NCBI GenBank assembly: GCA_016795485.1 | Contig: JAEUHM010000058.1 | Location: 62,001-126,000, forward strand | Direction: 5' to 3' | Source of the DNA: Verrucomicrobiaceae bacterium | Lineage (GTDB): Bacteria; Verrucomicrobiota; Verrucomicrobiia; Verrucomicrobiales; Verrucomicrobiaceae | Length of the DNA stretch: 64,000 nt | Part shown: positions 8,486 through 16,782 of the stretch, in pieces | Numbering within the stretch: the stretch's first letter is position 1 | Layout of the letters: each line of letters starts with the position of its first letter | Notes under the pieces: generated by a model | What the model saw: the letters and a program-made list of their open reading frames with translations, nothing else | Databases searched by the model: none | Told to the model about the DNA's origin: nothing | Position numbers and translations under genes: made by a program

Positions 8486-9901
8486 ATGAACACGTCATCG
8501 TTTTCACGCCGCCACTTTTTGCAGTCCACTTCAAGTGGCTTTGGTTATTTGGCCTTCTCCGCGCTCGCTCATCAGCAGGCCGTGGGAGCTTCCAATCCAC
8601 TCGCACCAAAAAGTGGTCACATGGCAGCCAAGGCCAAGAGAGTGATCTTTCTTTGCATGCAAGGAGGTCCGTCCCATGTGGACTTGTTGGACTACAAGCC
8701 TAAGCTGGGACAGAGCGAGGGTAAATCGGCACCAGCGGCAGCGGGGCGCTTCGGCGGCACAAAACTGATGAAGTCGCCCTGGGAGTTCAAAAAGCATGGC
8801 CGCAGTGGGCTTTGGATATCAGAACTGTTGCCCAATCTTGCCGAACACGCGGATGATCTTTGTGTCATCAACTCGATGGCAACCGATTTGCCAGCTCACC
8901 CGCAAGCCTTTTCCCAACTTCACACGGGCACATCACAGTTTATCCGCCCATCCTTGGGTGCATGGGCGCTGTATGGGCTAGGCACAGTGAATGAGAACCT
9001 GCCAGGCTTCATCACCGTCAACCCGCCCCCGAACGGAGCGCGGACCTACGGCGCGGCATTTCTTCCTGCCATCTATCAGGGCACAAAGATCAATGCTGCG
9101 GGCGGTGGTGGACGTTTTGCGGCTTTCCAGAATCGCTACGGAGCAAACGCTGCCGAGGCGACTGTCGCGAACATCAAAAACAATCGGTTGGACTCTACCA
9201 GCCAACGCACTCAGTTGGATTTCATTCAGAAGCTGAATCAAAATCTTCTCCAGTCTGGTGGCGACAATCCTGAGATAGAAGGAGCGATTCAAAGCTATGA
9301 ACTCGCCTTCAGAATGCAGGCCGAGGTGCCGCGAGTGATGGACCTGACGAAGGAGACCGAGGCGACCAAGGCGATGTATGGCATCGGAGAAGGGGAGACG
9401 GACGCTTTTGGCAAGCAGTGCCTCATGGCGCGGAAGTTTGTGGAGGCCGGTGTGCGCTTTGTTGAAATCACGCATGGCAACTGGGATCATCACCGCAACC
9501 TGAAGAACGATATGGAGCGCAACAGTGGCCAGATCGACAAGCCTATGGCTGGTCTGCTAAAGGATCTGAAGCAGAGAGGCCTGCTCAAAGACACCCTGGT
9601 GATTTGGGGCGGGGAGTTTGGGCGTACGCCACACTCTCAGGGGGACGATGGTCGCGATCACAATAACAAAGGTTTCACCATGTGGATGGCAGGCGGTGGA
9701 GTCAAAGGTGGAATGAACTATGGCTCTACGGATGACCTCGGCTATGAGGCAGTGGACCGAAAAATGCATATTCATGACTGGCATGCCACGGTGCTTCATC
9801 TGCTGGGGCTGGATCACGAACGTCTGACGTATCGCCACGCTGGGCGTGATTTTCGCCTGACCGATGTCTACGGTAGTGTGGCCAGCGAGATCATTGCTTG
9901 A
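8486..9901 (+). CDS. DUF1501 domain-containing protein, Tat-exported
   Basis: The protein has 471 residues. A Tat leader (SRRHFLQSTSSGFGYLAFSALAHQ) precedes the sulfatase-like DUF1501 core. Diagnostic blocks are [41 protein letters not shown] and [32 protein letters not shown]. The family belongs to the alkaline-phosphatase/sulfatase fold by remote similarity, is found mainly in Planctomycetes and Verrucomicrobia, and has no proven reaction. Members usually sit beside a DUF1549/DUF1553 cytochrome gene. This copy is unaccompanied, unlike the one at 39872-41263. It ends just before the tmRNA gene. Confidence 0.88.
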   Translation: MNTSSFSRRHFLQSTSSGFGYLAFSALAHQQAVGASNPLAPKSGHMAAKAKRVIFLCMQGGPSHVDLLDYKPKLGQSEGKSAPAAAGRFGGTKLMKSPWEFKKHGRSGLWISELLPNLAEHADDLCVINSMATDLPAHPQAFSQLHTGTSQFIRPSLGAWALYGLGTVNENLPGFITVNPPPNGARTYGAAFLPAIYQGTKINAAGGGGRFAAFQNRYGANAAEATVANIKNNRLDSTSQRTQLDFIQKLNQNLLQSGGDNPEIEGAIQSYELAFRMQAEVPRVMDLTKETEATKAMYGIGEGETDAFGKQCLMARKFVEAGVRFVEITHGNWDHHRNLKNDMERNSGQIDKPMAGLLKDLKQRGLLKDTLVIWGGEFGRTPHSQGDDGRDHNNKGFTMWMAGGGVKGGMNYGSTDDLGYEAVDRKMHIHDWHATVLHLLGLDHERLTYRHAGRDFRLTDVYGSVASEIIA

Positions 9902-9922
9902 ATCAAAGAGCAGTGTTCGGTG

Positions 9923-9951
9923 TTGCCAAAGGGCAGCATTGGGCGTAGTCT
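9923..9951 (+). promoter_or_regulatory. Putative sigma-70 promoter of the tmRNA gene
   Basis: TTGCCA (9923-9928) is followed after 17 bases by TAGTCT (9946-9951), about 20 bases before the mature 5' end of tmRNA. The spacing is ideal but the -10 box matches the consensus only partly. The tRNA-Phe gene has a similar TAGTC box, which gives modest support. Confidence 0.35.
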
Positions 9952-9970
9952 AGGACCGTATTCCCTAAAC

Positions 9971-10321
9971 GGGGGCGTTCTGGTTTCGACGGGTCGTCTT
10001 AGTTCGGGGCTGCATGCCGAGGATGGTTCGTTGGCCTCGTAAATCATCGGACCAAACAAACAACAGCAAACTCTAACGAGCTCGCTCTCGCGGCCTAAGC
10101 ACCGCGACGTCCTTTCAGTAATGTCTAGTAGCTGAAACGACGTCTTTACTAGACTGGTCAAAAGACCGCGCACGCGGGTCTGAGATGAGATGAACAGGGT
10201 GCTGGGTGAAGCGGATGCAGTCTTTAGCAGCCCCCCACCGAGACTAAACATAAGACTGAGCATGGAGACGCCACGGATGATGGTGATTCGGACAGGGGTT
10301 CAACTCCCCTCGCCTCCACCA
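9971..10321 (+). ncRNA. ssrA: tmRNA (transfer-messenger RNA)
   Basis: This is a complete one-piece tmRNA of 351 bases. The 5' end GGGGGCG (9971-9977) pairs with CGCCTCC (10311-10317) to form the acceptor stem with one G-U pair, followed by A and an encoded CCA (10319-10321). The conserved tmRNA opening TTCTGGTTTCGACGGG and the T arm ACAGGGGTTCAACTCCCCT are present. The internal reading frame encodes the tag ANSNELALAA and ends in TAA. The RNA rescues stalled ribosomes with SmpB and marks the unfinished protein for proteolysis. It is followed by its own intrinsic terminator and lies in a 500-base gap between protein genes. Confidence 0.97.
10066..10098 (+). other. tmRNA tag-peptide reading frame (ANSNELALAA)
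   Basis: Codons GCA AAC TCT AAC GAG CTC GCT CTC GCG GCC TAA lie downstream of the first pseudoknot region, where the resume codon is expected. The tag ends in LALAA, like other bacterial proteolysis tags, which end in A-L-A-A or A-A. Confidence 0.9.
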
Positions 10322-10330
10322 CTTTCAGCA

Positions 10331-10373
10331 AGCACCGGAGGTCCTCAATAAAAGAGGCCTTCGGTGCTTTTTT
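10331..10373 (+). terminator. Intrinsic terminator of tmRNA
   Basis: AGCACCGGAGGTCCTC (10331-10346) folds back on GAGGCCTTCGGTGCT (10354-10368) with only small mismatches, and six T follow (10368-10373). It begins 10 bases after the encoded CCA of tmRNA. Confidence 0.8.
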
Positions 10374-10401
10374 GGGTCGCAAAAGGTCGCTGTGGACACG
10401 T

Positions 10402-11790
10402 ATGTCGGACGTGATGCGTAACTTTCTTTTTGTGTTGGTGGCTTCGATTTCGTCTTTGCATGCAGTGGGTCCAGCGGAGCATGTGATTCTGGTGAGTATT
10501 GATGGGTGGGCTCATCACTACTTTGATGACCCGAAGTGTTACATGCCCGCCGTGAAGGAACTTGCGGCAAAAGGGGTTCGGGTGAAACGCATGGAGACTT
10601 CTTTTCCGACGGTCACGTGGACGAATCACACGACTTTGGTAACAGGAGTTCATCCCGGAAAGCATGGTGTATTGGCGAATGAATACTTTGACCGCAAGGA
10701 GCGGAAGAAGATTCCGCTGATTCCAGACCCGATCTTCAACAAAGATGAAATCGTCAAGACGCCGACGATCTATGATGCTGCCAAGGCTGCTGGAATGACA
10801 ACGGCGGGCGTGATTTGGCCCGCCTCACGAGGGGCCACGACGCTAGATTGGACTGTGCCGGATGTTTTTGATCAGGCACTGTTTGAAAAATACAGCACCC
10901 CCAAGCTCTTGGAAGAGGCAAAGGCTCTGGGCATTCCTTACGAGAAGCAGATGGAGTGGTGCAAGCTCGGCAATGCGGGTAAGGCGCAACGTGACTACAT
11001 GTACGCGCAACTCGCCACTCACATCATTCGCATGAAGAAGCCGAACTTCATGGCATTGCACCTGGTGAGTCTTGACTCTTTTGAGCACGCGCATGGTCGT
11101 CAGGTGGCTGAGGCTTACTGGGCCGCCAATGACAGTGATCATCGCGTTGCGGACCTCATTCGAGCTACTGAAGGGGCTGGGATTCGTGACAAAACAACTT
11201 TTATCATCACGACGGACCATGGGTTTGTCACATACACAAAGTCGATCAATGCGAACGTGGCTTTGAAGAAGGGCGGCTTTGTAAAAACAGCCGCACTAGG
11301 CAAGGCATTGGCTCCTGATTCCAAAGTTTTTGCAATGGCAGAGGGCGGAGCCTGCTTTGTGTATGTTTTGGACGAGACCAACCGCGATTCCATCTTGGCC
11401 GAGATTGGGCACATACTTGCCAAGCTTGAGGGGGTGAGTGGTGTGGTGGAGGCGAAGGACTTCTCCACTCGTTTACGTCACCTCACGGCGGCTCAAGATC
11501 CCAGGGAACCTGATTTGGTGTTGCTTGCTGCGGATGGATATACCTTTACGGATTCCTTGGCTGACCAAACGGAGATTATACCAAACGATCCGCCGAAGGG
11601 CGCGCACGGGCACGATCACTTGATGCCAAATCTCGATGGGTGCTGCGTGCTGAGTGGTGCCGGAGTGGTTCAAGGGAAGGTCATTGATGCCATCCAGAAC
11701 GTGGACATCACCCCCACCATGGCTAGGCTGCTCGGTATCGGATTTCCCAATGCAGACGGCCGGGTGATTGAGGACGCATTGGCCAAATAG
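10402..11790 (+). CDS. Exported alkaline-phosphatase-superfamily phosphodiesterase/phosphatase
   Basis: This protein of about 462 residues begins with a signal peptide (MRNFLFVLVASISSLHA). The type I phosphodiesterase/nucleotide pyrophosphatase pattern is clear. VILVSIDGW holds the first metal-binding Asp, and SFPTVTWTNHTTLVTGVHPGKHG holds the nucleophile Thr followed by the NH. TTDHGF and the late HGHDHLMPNLDG hold further metal ligands. It should hydrolyse phosphate mono- or diesters in the periplasm with two metal ions. The exact substrate is unknown. ATG 10414 would begin directly at the signal peptide and is an equally good start. The TTG at 10372 lies in the terminator and is unlikely. 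Confidence 0.85.
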   Translation: MSDVMRNFLFVLVASISSLHAVGPAEHVILVSIDGWAHHYFDDPKCYMPAVKELAAKGVRVKRMETSFPTVTWTNHTTLVTGVHPGKHGVLANEYFDRKERKKIPLIPDPIFNKDEIVKTPTIYDAAKAAGMTTAGVIWPASRGATTLDWTVPDVFDQALFEKYSTPKLLEEAKALGIPYEKQMEWCKLGNAGKAQRDYMYAQLATHIIRMKKPNFMALHLVSLDSFEHAHGRQVAEAYWAANDSDHRVADLIRATEGAGIRDKTTFIITTDHGFVTYTKSINANVALKKGGFVKTAALGKALAPDSKVFAMAEGGACFVYVLDETNRDSILAEIGHILAKLEGVSGVVEAKDFSTRLRHLTAAQDPREPDLVLLAADGYTFTDSLADQTEIIPNDPPKGAHGHDHLMPNLDGCCVLSGAGVVQGKVIDAIQNVDITPTMARLLGIGFPNADGRVIEDALAK

Positions 11791-11896
11791 GGCGACGGGG
11801 ATTTCTTCCATTTGAGTCGCAGGATGGTGTTGCCAAAGGGGCGGTTTCTCTTGTAGAAATGGAAGGGTTTACTCCTCCCTGTCTTAACTTTTCACT

Positions 11897-12355
11897 ATGA
11901 GCACCTCGTTTGACACTCCTGAACTTCCCGCGCTTGGCATTTTGGCACCCATCGGTGACGATGATCGCCGCATCCTTAGCAGCTATGGCGAGTTCTTGCC
12001 TGTTCAGAAGGATCAGCATTTGATCGAGGAAGGCTTGGAGCAGAATAGCCTGTTTTTGGTAATCTCGGGCAGTCTTCATGCCAGCACCATGCGCTCAGGG
12101 CACCCGGTGTTGCTTGGGAAGATTGGACGTGGCGAAACGATCGGTGAGATCAACCTTCTGGATCCGTCTCGCGCCAGCGCCACGGTGACAGCGGTCGAGT
12201 TTTCTCAGGTATGGAAGATCAGTCGCAGTGCGCTTGAGGATTTCATCAACGCCTATCCGTTGCCCGCAGCTCATCTTTTGGTTGGTATTGGCGGTACCTT
12301 GGCTCGTCGTCTACGCGACGTGAATGACAAGGTGGCGCGCTTCTTTAGCGCCTAA
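11897..12355 (+). CDS. Stand-alone cyclic-nucleotide-binding domain protein (CRP-like, no DNA-binding domain)
   Basis: The protein has 152 residues and is almost entirely one cNMP-binding beta-barrel. EFLPVQKDQHLIEEG and SLFLVISGSLHAS are the early strands, and GETIGEINLLDPSRASATVTAVE is the phosphate-binding cassette, with the family's Gly-Glu and Arg-Ala-Ser/Ala pattern. A C-terminal helix region (GGTLARRLRDVNDKVARFF) follows where CRP proteins carry the dimer helix, but the helix-turn-helix domain is absent. It is probably a small cytoplasmic sensor that acts on a partner protein. It converges on the ATPase pair at 12382-16261 with only 26 bases between stops. Confidence 0.85.
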   Translation: MSTSFDTPELPALGILAPIGDDDRRILSSYGEFLPVQKDQHLIEEGLEQNSLFLVISGSLHASTMRSGHPVLLGKIGRGETIGEINLLDPSRASATVTAVEFSQVWKISRSALEDFINAYPLPAAHLLVGIGGTLARRLRDVNDKVARFFSA

Positions 12356-12381
12356 GTCCCCAGGACCGAAGTGCGGATGAT

Positions 12382-14154
12382 TCAGAGAGCCGCGGCTTCC
12401 TGTCTTGATCGGTGACGGTGAATCAGTGTCTCTCCCCATGCAGTGAGGTTGCGGCCTTTCGGGGTACGCTGTACGCAGCCGATTTCCATCAGGTAGGGCT
12501 CAACTTCCAGCATGATTTCGTCTGCTGAGACGGGGAGCAGTTGCTGTAGGGCTGGAAGGCCACGCGGTCCAGTTTCAAGGGCCTGGAGGTAGAGATAATC
12601 CAGTTGATTCAGCCCAAGCTCGTCCACGCGCCACAGTCGAGGTGCAAGGGAGTGAACCTCCGTAGTGGAGAGCAGTCCAGTTCGTGGTGTGATGGATTTT
12701 CGCTCCGCGATGTCCCTGGCGTAGTCGAGAGCACGCCCAGGCACAAGCTTGGCCATTCTGGCAATTGCACTCGGCACATCGGAGGCAACTTGGACTTGGT
12801 TGTTTTTGAAATAGCGCTCCACAAGGGTGGAGACGTCACTCTCGGTGCATGATTCGAGCTCCAAGCATTGAATGCGATTCAGAAACGGGTCGGGCAGTTG
12901 AGTGAGAGAGTGGGCCATGAACACCAGCGTAACTTGAGGGAGCGCAAGTGCTGCATCTGTGGACAAAAGGCATGGATTGGCTTCGTCCAGCAGCGAAAGA
13001 AACTCCGTGGCACTGCGCTTCCAGTGCTGAGGATGGTCCACCGCCAAAACGAAGGGTGAGTCCAGTTCCTGGAAGACATCACGCCTGATGGCATTCATCA
13101 AATCATCTGGCTTGCGGACAAATGCCCCACTGATTTCTACCAATGGGACTTTGAGACCACGGGCAATGCGTGAAGCCAGTTCCGACTTTCCACAACTCGT
13201 GCCGCCGAGAATGAGAAGGGGTTTTCCGAGTCTACCGGAAGGAAGCGCGCGAGTGAGGTTTATCTTACTCTTGAGTCTGCGGATAATCGAAGGATTGCCC
13301 ACGAAGCCACTGAAGGCCGACTCGACTCCAGGCTCAAATTGAGAAGCTTGCTCGTTCTGACGAGGGACGAGTAACTGAAGGATGCCCTCAGTTTGGCTGT
13401 CCGCTTTTTGGAGCTCCATGTTAAGCAGCAACTGCATGATAGCAGACTCCAGGTTGTGTTTGTCCGCTAACAGGAACTGAACCACTTGGCCATTCGCGGC
13501 ATTGGCACCTTTGATGTGTAAACATGGGTCTGCATTGCCTCGAACACGTAGTTCTAGCGGCCCACGGCGGAGCGAAAGCACGAGTTCCTGCTCTGAACTA
13601 GGCAGAACCTGGACTGACTCTGTGCTTGGAAGGCAGACATCTGCGGCAAACTGAATCCAACGCTTGGCGCACTCCACCAGTGCGTCTGCTAGCTCAAGAG
13701 AATCGGGGTCTGTGGTCAACTCCCTCTGCTGGAGCCAGTCGAGGAGACGCGCCGCAAAGAAGTCAGACCACAACAGCTTGAATCGGTGATCCGTGTTGTC
13801 CGACTTGGAGGCAGCGACCCACGATTCAGCGCCTTCTCGGCGGCAAAAACGGTGTGCTTCACCGAGTAAGTCTTGGACGAGCGCCTGAGTGCGTTTTGGC
13901 AGTGGATTGTCGCCTAATTGCAAAGGTGACACGTGGTTGGCAAGTCGTTCCCTCCATCGAGGGATCTGTGCCTCGATTACCTCCATAGCCTTGCCCACTG
14001 AGATGGTCATTGGTTCAGTGGGTTCTGCCTCGCCTAGAGCACATTGGCGCGCCATGTATTCAAACAGCACATCGTGAACGAGCGGTACCAACGCGGACCT
14101 ATCCTCGCAGGTGATCCTGCATTTCAGTTCGATGATTTCAATCCACGGAGTCAT
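12382..14154 (-). CDS. AAA+ ATPase with RuvB-like C-terminal winged helix; second gene of an ATPase pair
   Basis: About 590 residues. The first 300 have no recognisable domain. A P-loop ATPase follows, with Walker A GGTSCGKS near residue 320 and Walker B-like FVLAVDHP, where the usual second acidic residue is replaced by His-Pro. FLNRIQCLELES corresponds to the sensor/arginine-finger region. The last 75 residues closely resemble the DNA-binding winged helix of RuvB: RVDELGLNQLDYLYLQALE, then EPYLMEIGCVQRTPKGRNLT. The start at 14154 is chosen because it overlaps the upstream stop by 17 bases; 14181 is also possible. It could be a DNA-associated motor or switch working with the product of 14138-16261. 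It is not the housekeeping RuvB, being far too long and lacking the RuvB N-terminal motifs. Confidence 0.75.
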   Translation of the reverse strand: MTPWIEIIELKCRITCEDRSALVPLVHDVLFEYMARQCALGEAEPTEPMTISVGKAMEVIEAQIPRWRERLANHVSPLQLGDNPLPKRTQALVQDLLGEAHRFCRREGAESWVAASKSDNTDHRFKLLWSDFFAARLLDWLQQRELTTDPDSLELADALVECAKRWIQFAADVCLPSTESVQVLPSSEQELVLSLRRGPLELRVRGNADPCLHIKGANAANGQVVQFLLADKHNLESAIMQLLLNMELQKADSQTEGILQLLVPRQNEQASQFEPGVESAFSGFVGNPSIIRRLKSKINLTRALPSGRLGKPLLILGGTSCGKSELASRIARGLKVPLVEISGAFVRKPDDLMNAIRRDVFQELDSPFVLAVDHPQHWKRSATEFLSLLDEANPCLLSTDAALALPQVTLVFMAHSLTQLPDPFLNRIQCLELESCTESDVSTLVERYFKNNQVQVASDVPSAIARMAKLVPGRALDYARDIAERKSITPRTGLLSTTEVHSLAPRLWRVDELGLNQLDYLYLQALETGPRGLPALQQLLPVSADEIMLEVEPYLMEIGCVQRTPKGRNLTAWGETLIHRHRSRQEAAAL

Positions 14155-16261
14155 GCCAGAGAACGATTTGTGGACCATCACCCGTCAACACAGGGTCTAG
14201 GGGGTGCATGATCACGTGGTTGGACAAGGCAGAGGTTCTCAGCGCGTGACGGAGGGTTTCAATCGAACATCCACAGCCAATCTCCTGGAGCCGCTTCTGA
14301 AGCCGGTGAATCTCGATCCAACGCTCACTGGAGAGAATGACTTTTAGCGCTTCTCCCGCCTTCTCACTTAACGCATCTGCTGTTTCTAAGCCACGCTTGA
14401 ATCCATTTGAGCCAAGTCGGTGTGATTTGACGGTTGGGACAGGTGGTCGTGGGTTCTCAGGCTGGTCGCCACCAGCGAGATTTCCTTTCAGTGCCGCCTT
14501 GAATGCCGACCATGTTTTGGTGGAGGTCAGTCGCGAATTGGTTTTCAGGCACTGCAGCATTCCGTCGCTCGTTGCGGCTGGAGTGGTGAGAAGCTGATTG
14601 TGATTTCCTTCTCGGATTGAAGCGAGCAGCGAGCCCATACCTGCTAGCGTTGCGAGTTCACCGGATGGCACCTGTAGGTAGTGGTTTTTGGCAACAAATG
14701 CTTCAAAGTGGTTTTGAGATACTTGTCCCAAAGGACCGATGGAGACACCTCGTAGCATCAGTGTATTTCCGCCCTCACGCTGCAAGTGCTCCAGAAGAGT
14801 TAGCAACGGTCTGCGGGTGACGTCCGATACGATGACTCTAGCGGTCCCGCCGCAAGTGTCGATGAGCATGTCCGCCACTTCGCCCTCATGCCCTTCTGAT
14901 TGCAACGGGCCAGAAGAGATCTCGATGGGTTCCTCGCTCAGAAGTGAAACCAGTTCGCGGAAGCGATCACACAAGTCCATCGGACCTAGGTAAGCAGATT
15001 CCAACCGTGCATTGTCGATGGCTTCTTGGAGGAGGGCATCCATCTTTTCATCCAGAGACACGCGTTGGAGGGGTTCATCTGGAAAAAGCGCCGCAATGTA
15101 TCGCTCTGAGCAGGCGGCTAAGAGGTGGCGCGCATACACCGCACCACCTCCTGTCAGTTGCTTCAGATCATGATCGCTAAGTGGAAACGTTGCGGTTTCA
15201 ATGCCATCCGCTTCACGTTGGCGTTGTAGTGTTGGAGCGGCTAGCCGCCGCCGGACGAGGATGTCCTTGTCGCTTGTAACAATTGGGGAGACATCAATGA
15301 CCTGAAGCCTACTCAACTCAGGTCGATCAGGATCCGGAAGTCCAATACGCCCTCTAAGTGCCTGGCTCAACCCACTCTCCCAGAACTGAAAACGCTCTCC
15401 AATGAGGCTGATGAACACACTCCAACCCGAGCTTTGGTCGATAAACGCGAAGAGAAGTCGTTGAAACTCATTCAACGCCTCCGATGACGTGACAAGGTCC
15501 AGTTGATCCAGCACCAACACAAAAGGCAATCCTGCCGCTGCAGCGAGCTTACCCAAAAGATGAATCACTGTGCCATGAAGCTCCTTCACGAGTGGCTCTG
15601 GCTCCCCCAAGAAACGAAGATCCGCGTCAGTGAGATACGTTGTGCCTGCCATCCATTGAGCGGCAAGGTTCTCCTTGTCGTCCCGCAACACATTGAGCAG
15701 CGTGCGTAGAATGGACCTTGGAACCATTGGATGCTCTGACTCGAGCATCAACATGGCACCATGCAGAATATCCTTCCTCTCTTCCCCTGGCACGGCTAGC
15801 CATGCATCGTGCATCTCCTCAAACGTGAGGTGTTGCTCGATGACAGGACGAAGCAAAACATAAGCAAGCAGGCGCAACTGCGTGAAGGGAGCCTCGGAGC
15901 CGTCCTTTAGTCGGACTTTGTGGCGAAGACTCGATACGATCTTACCGAGAAGGAAGGCTTCAAGGGCATCGGCATGCAGCGGGGGATTGGCAGCATAAGC
16001 GTAAAAGATGGACTCACCCAACTCACGGCGGATTCGCGCAAAAAGATGAGACTTTCCAGAGCCGCCCATCCCGCGAACGAACCGCACTTGCGAGCGCCTA
16101 CTGGCACCTACCAGCTCCACGCACTGTCGGAGCGAAGCATAAGCCGCCGCATTGATCTCCGGCACATCAAGCCAAGCCCTACGACCCCACATCTCCGCCT
16201 CGCCAACGCTGAGGTCGACAAAGGGATTCAGAGGAAGGTAGGTTTGCAGGTGAGGCTGCAT
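14138..16261 (-). CDS. Large P-loop ATPase, first gene of an ATPase pair
   Basis: The protein has 707 residues. Walker A is GMGGSGKS at residues 64-71 and Walker B is LPFVLVLDQLDLV near 245-257, an AAA/STAND-like arrangement. The motif WGRRAW before the P-loop resembles the N-terminal loop of AAA_16-type regulators. The remaining 400 residues include an acidic mixed region and no recognisable catalytic domain. The last 100 look like a winged-helix segment (EIHRLQKRLQEIGCGCSIETLRHAL). The downstream gene overlaps its 3' end, so the two proteins are probably made in fixed ratio and form a complex. Function is unknown; DNA repair, plasmid/phage control or ATP-dependent regulation are open options. 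Confidence 0.75.
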   Translation of the reverse strand: MQPHLQTYLPLNPFVDLSVGEAEMWGRRAWLDVPEINAAAYASLRQCVELVGASRRSQVRFVRGMGGSGKSHLFARIRRELGESIFYAYAANPPLHADALEAFLLGKIVSSLRHKVRLKDGSEAPFTQLRLLAYVLLRPVIEQHLTFEEMHDAWLAVPGEERKDILHGAMLMLESEHPMVPRSILRTLLNVLRDDKENLAAQWMAGTTYLTDADLRFLGEPEPLVKELHGTVIHLLGKLAAAAGLPFVLVLDQLDLVTSSEALNEFQRLLFAFIDQSSGWSVFISLIGERFQFWESGLSQALRGRIGLPDPDRPELSRLQVIDVSPIVTSDKDILVRRRLAAPTLQRQREADGIETATFPLSDHDLKQLTGGGAVYARHLLAACSERYIAALFPDEPLQRVSLDEKMDALLQEAIDNARLESAYLGPMDLCDRFRELVSLLSEEPIEISSGPLQSEGHEGEVADMLIDTCGGTARVIVSDVTRRPLLTLLEHLQREGGNTLMLRGVSIGPLGQVSQNHFEAFVAKNHYLQVPSGELATLAGMGSLLASIREGNHNQLLTTPAATSDGMLQCLKTNSRLTSTKTWSAFKAALKGNLAGGDQPENPRPPVPTVKSHRLGSNGFKRGLETADALSEKAGEALKVILSSERWIEIHRLQKRLQEIGCGCSIETLRHALRTSALSNHVIMHPLDPVLTGDGPQIVLWHDSVD

Positions 16262-16381
16262 GAGATTGGTGCATCAACTCCTCGCAGTATGAGGGAATCC
16301 CCGCTGTTTCCAATCAATCATTGCACTGCGCGAACAAATTGGTCACAAGAAGCACAACATTGAACAAAACCGATTTTCTCC

Positions 16382-16411
16382 TTGCACGTCAAGGGGCTGC
16401 GGTCATAGTCG
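16382..16411 (+). promoter_or_regulatory. Putative promoter of tRNA-Phe
   Basis: TTGCAC (16382-16387) and TAGTCG (16406-16411) are 18 bases apart and end 22 bases before the tRNA 5' end. The boxes resemble the candidate tmRNA promoter. The -10 match to the consensus is weak. Confidence 0.35.
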
Positions 16412-16433
16412 CGCTCCCAATTTTCAGGGAGTT

Positions 16434-16509
16434 GGCTCGGTAGCTCAGTCGGTAGAGCAGAGGATTGAAAATCCTCGTGTCGGCGGTTCGATTCCGTCCC
16501 GAGCCACCA
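16434..16509 (+). tRNA. tRNA-Phe (anticodon GAA)
   Basis: A full cloverleaf is visible. The acceptor stem is GGCTCGG/CCGAGCC, the D arm is GCTCAGTCGGTAGAGC, and the anticodon arm is GAGGA-TTGAAAA-TCCTC with GAA at 16467-16469. The T arm has GGTTCGATTCC, and CCA is encoded at 16507-16509. It stands alone between two divergent gene blocks, a common integration spot for mobile DNA, although no attachment-site duplication was seen nearby. Confidence 0.97.
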
Positions 16510-16782
16510 CTCTCATAAATCATGGCGTCAGGAATTGATTGGGAGTTATCCTTTGGGGAAATCGAAACTAGAGTCTGAGCATTTCTCAGTGTGTGTTGCG
16601 CTGGTAGGTGAACGGATTTCCCAAGTTTGAGCCTAGTAGTCCATCACAGCCAGTTTAGATTGGTCGAGGGCCTATCCAAGGGACCGTAAAATACGCGGTT
16701 CCGGGCATGAGAGAGAAAATCCAAGATTTTTGCAACTTGGTTTTAGCAGCCGGGACTTCCTTGCTGAATCCGCCCGATCTCG

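Noticed and set aside
12382-14154. Housekeeping ruvB
   Set aside because: Only the C-terminal winged helix resembles RuvB. The protein is nearly twice as long, the Walker B differs and no ruvA or ruvC is adjacent.
16434-16782. Integrated element at the tRNA-Phe 3' end
   Set aside because: No integrase gene and no second copy of the tRNA 3' end was found in the window.
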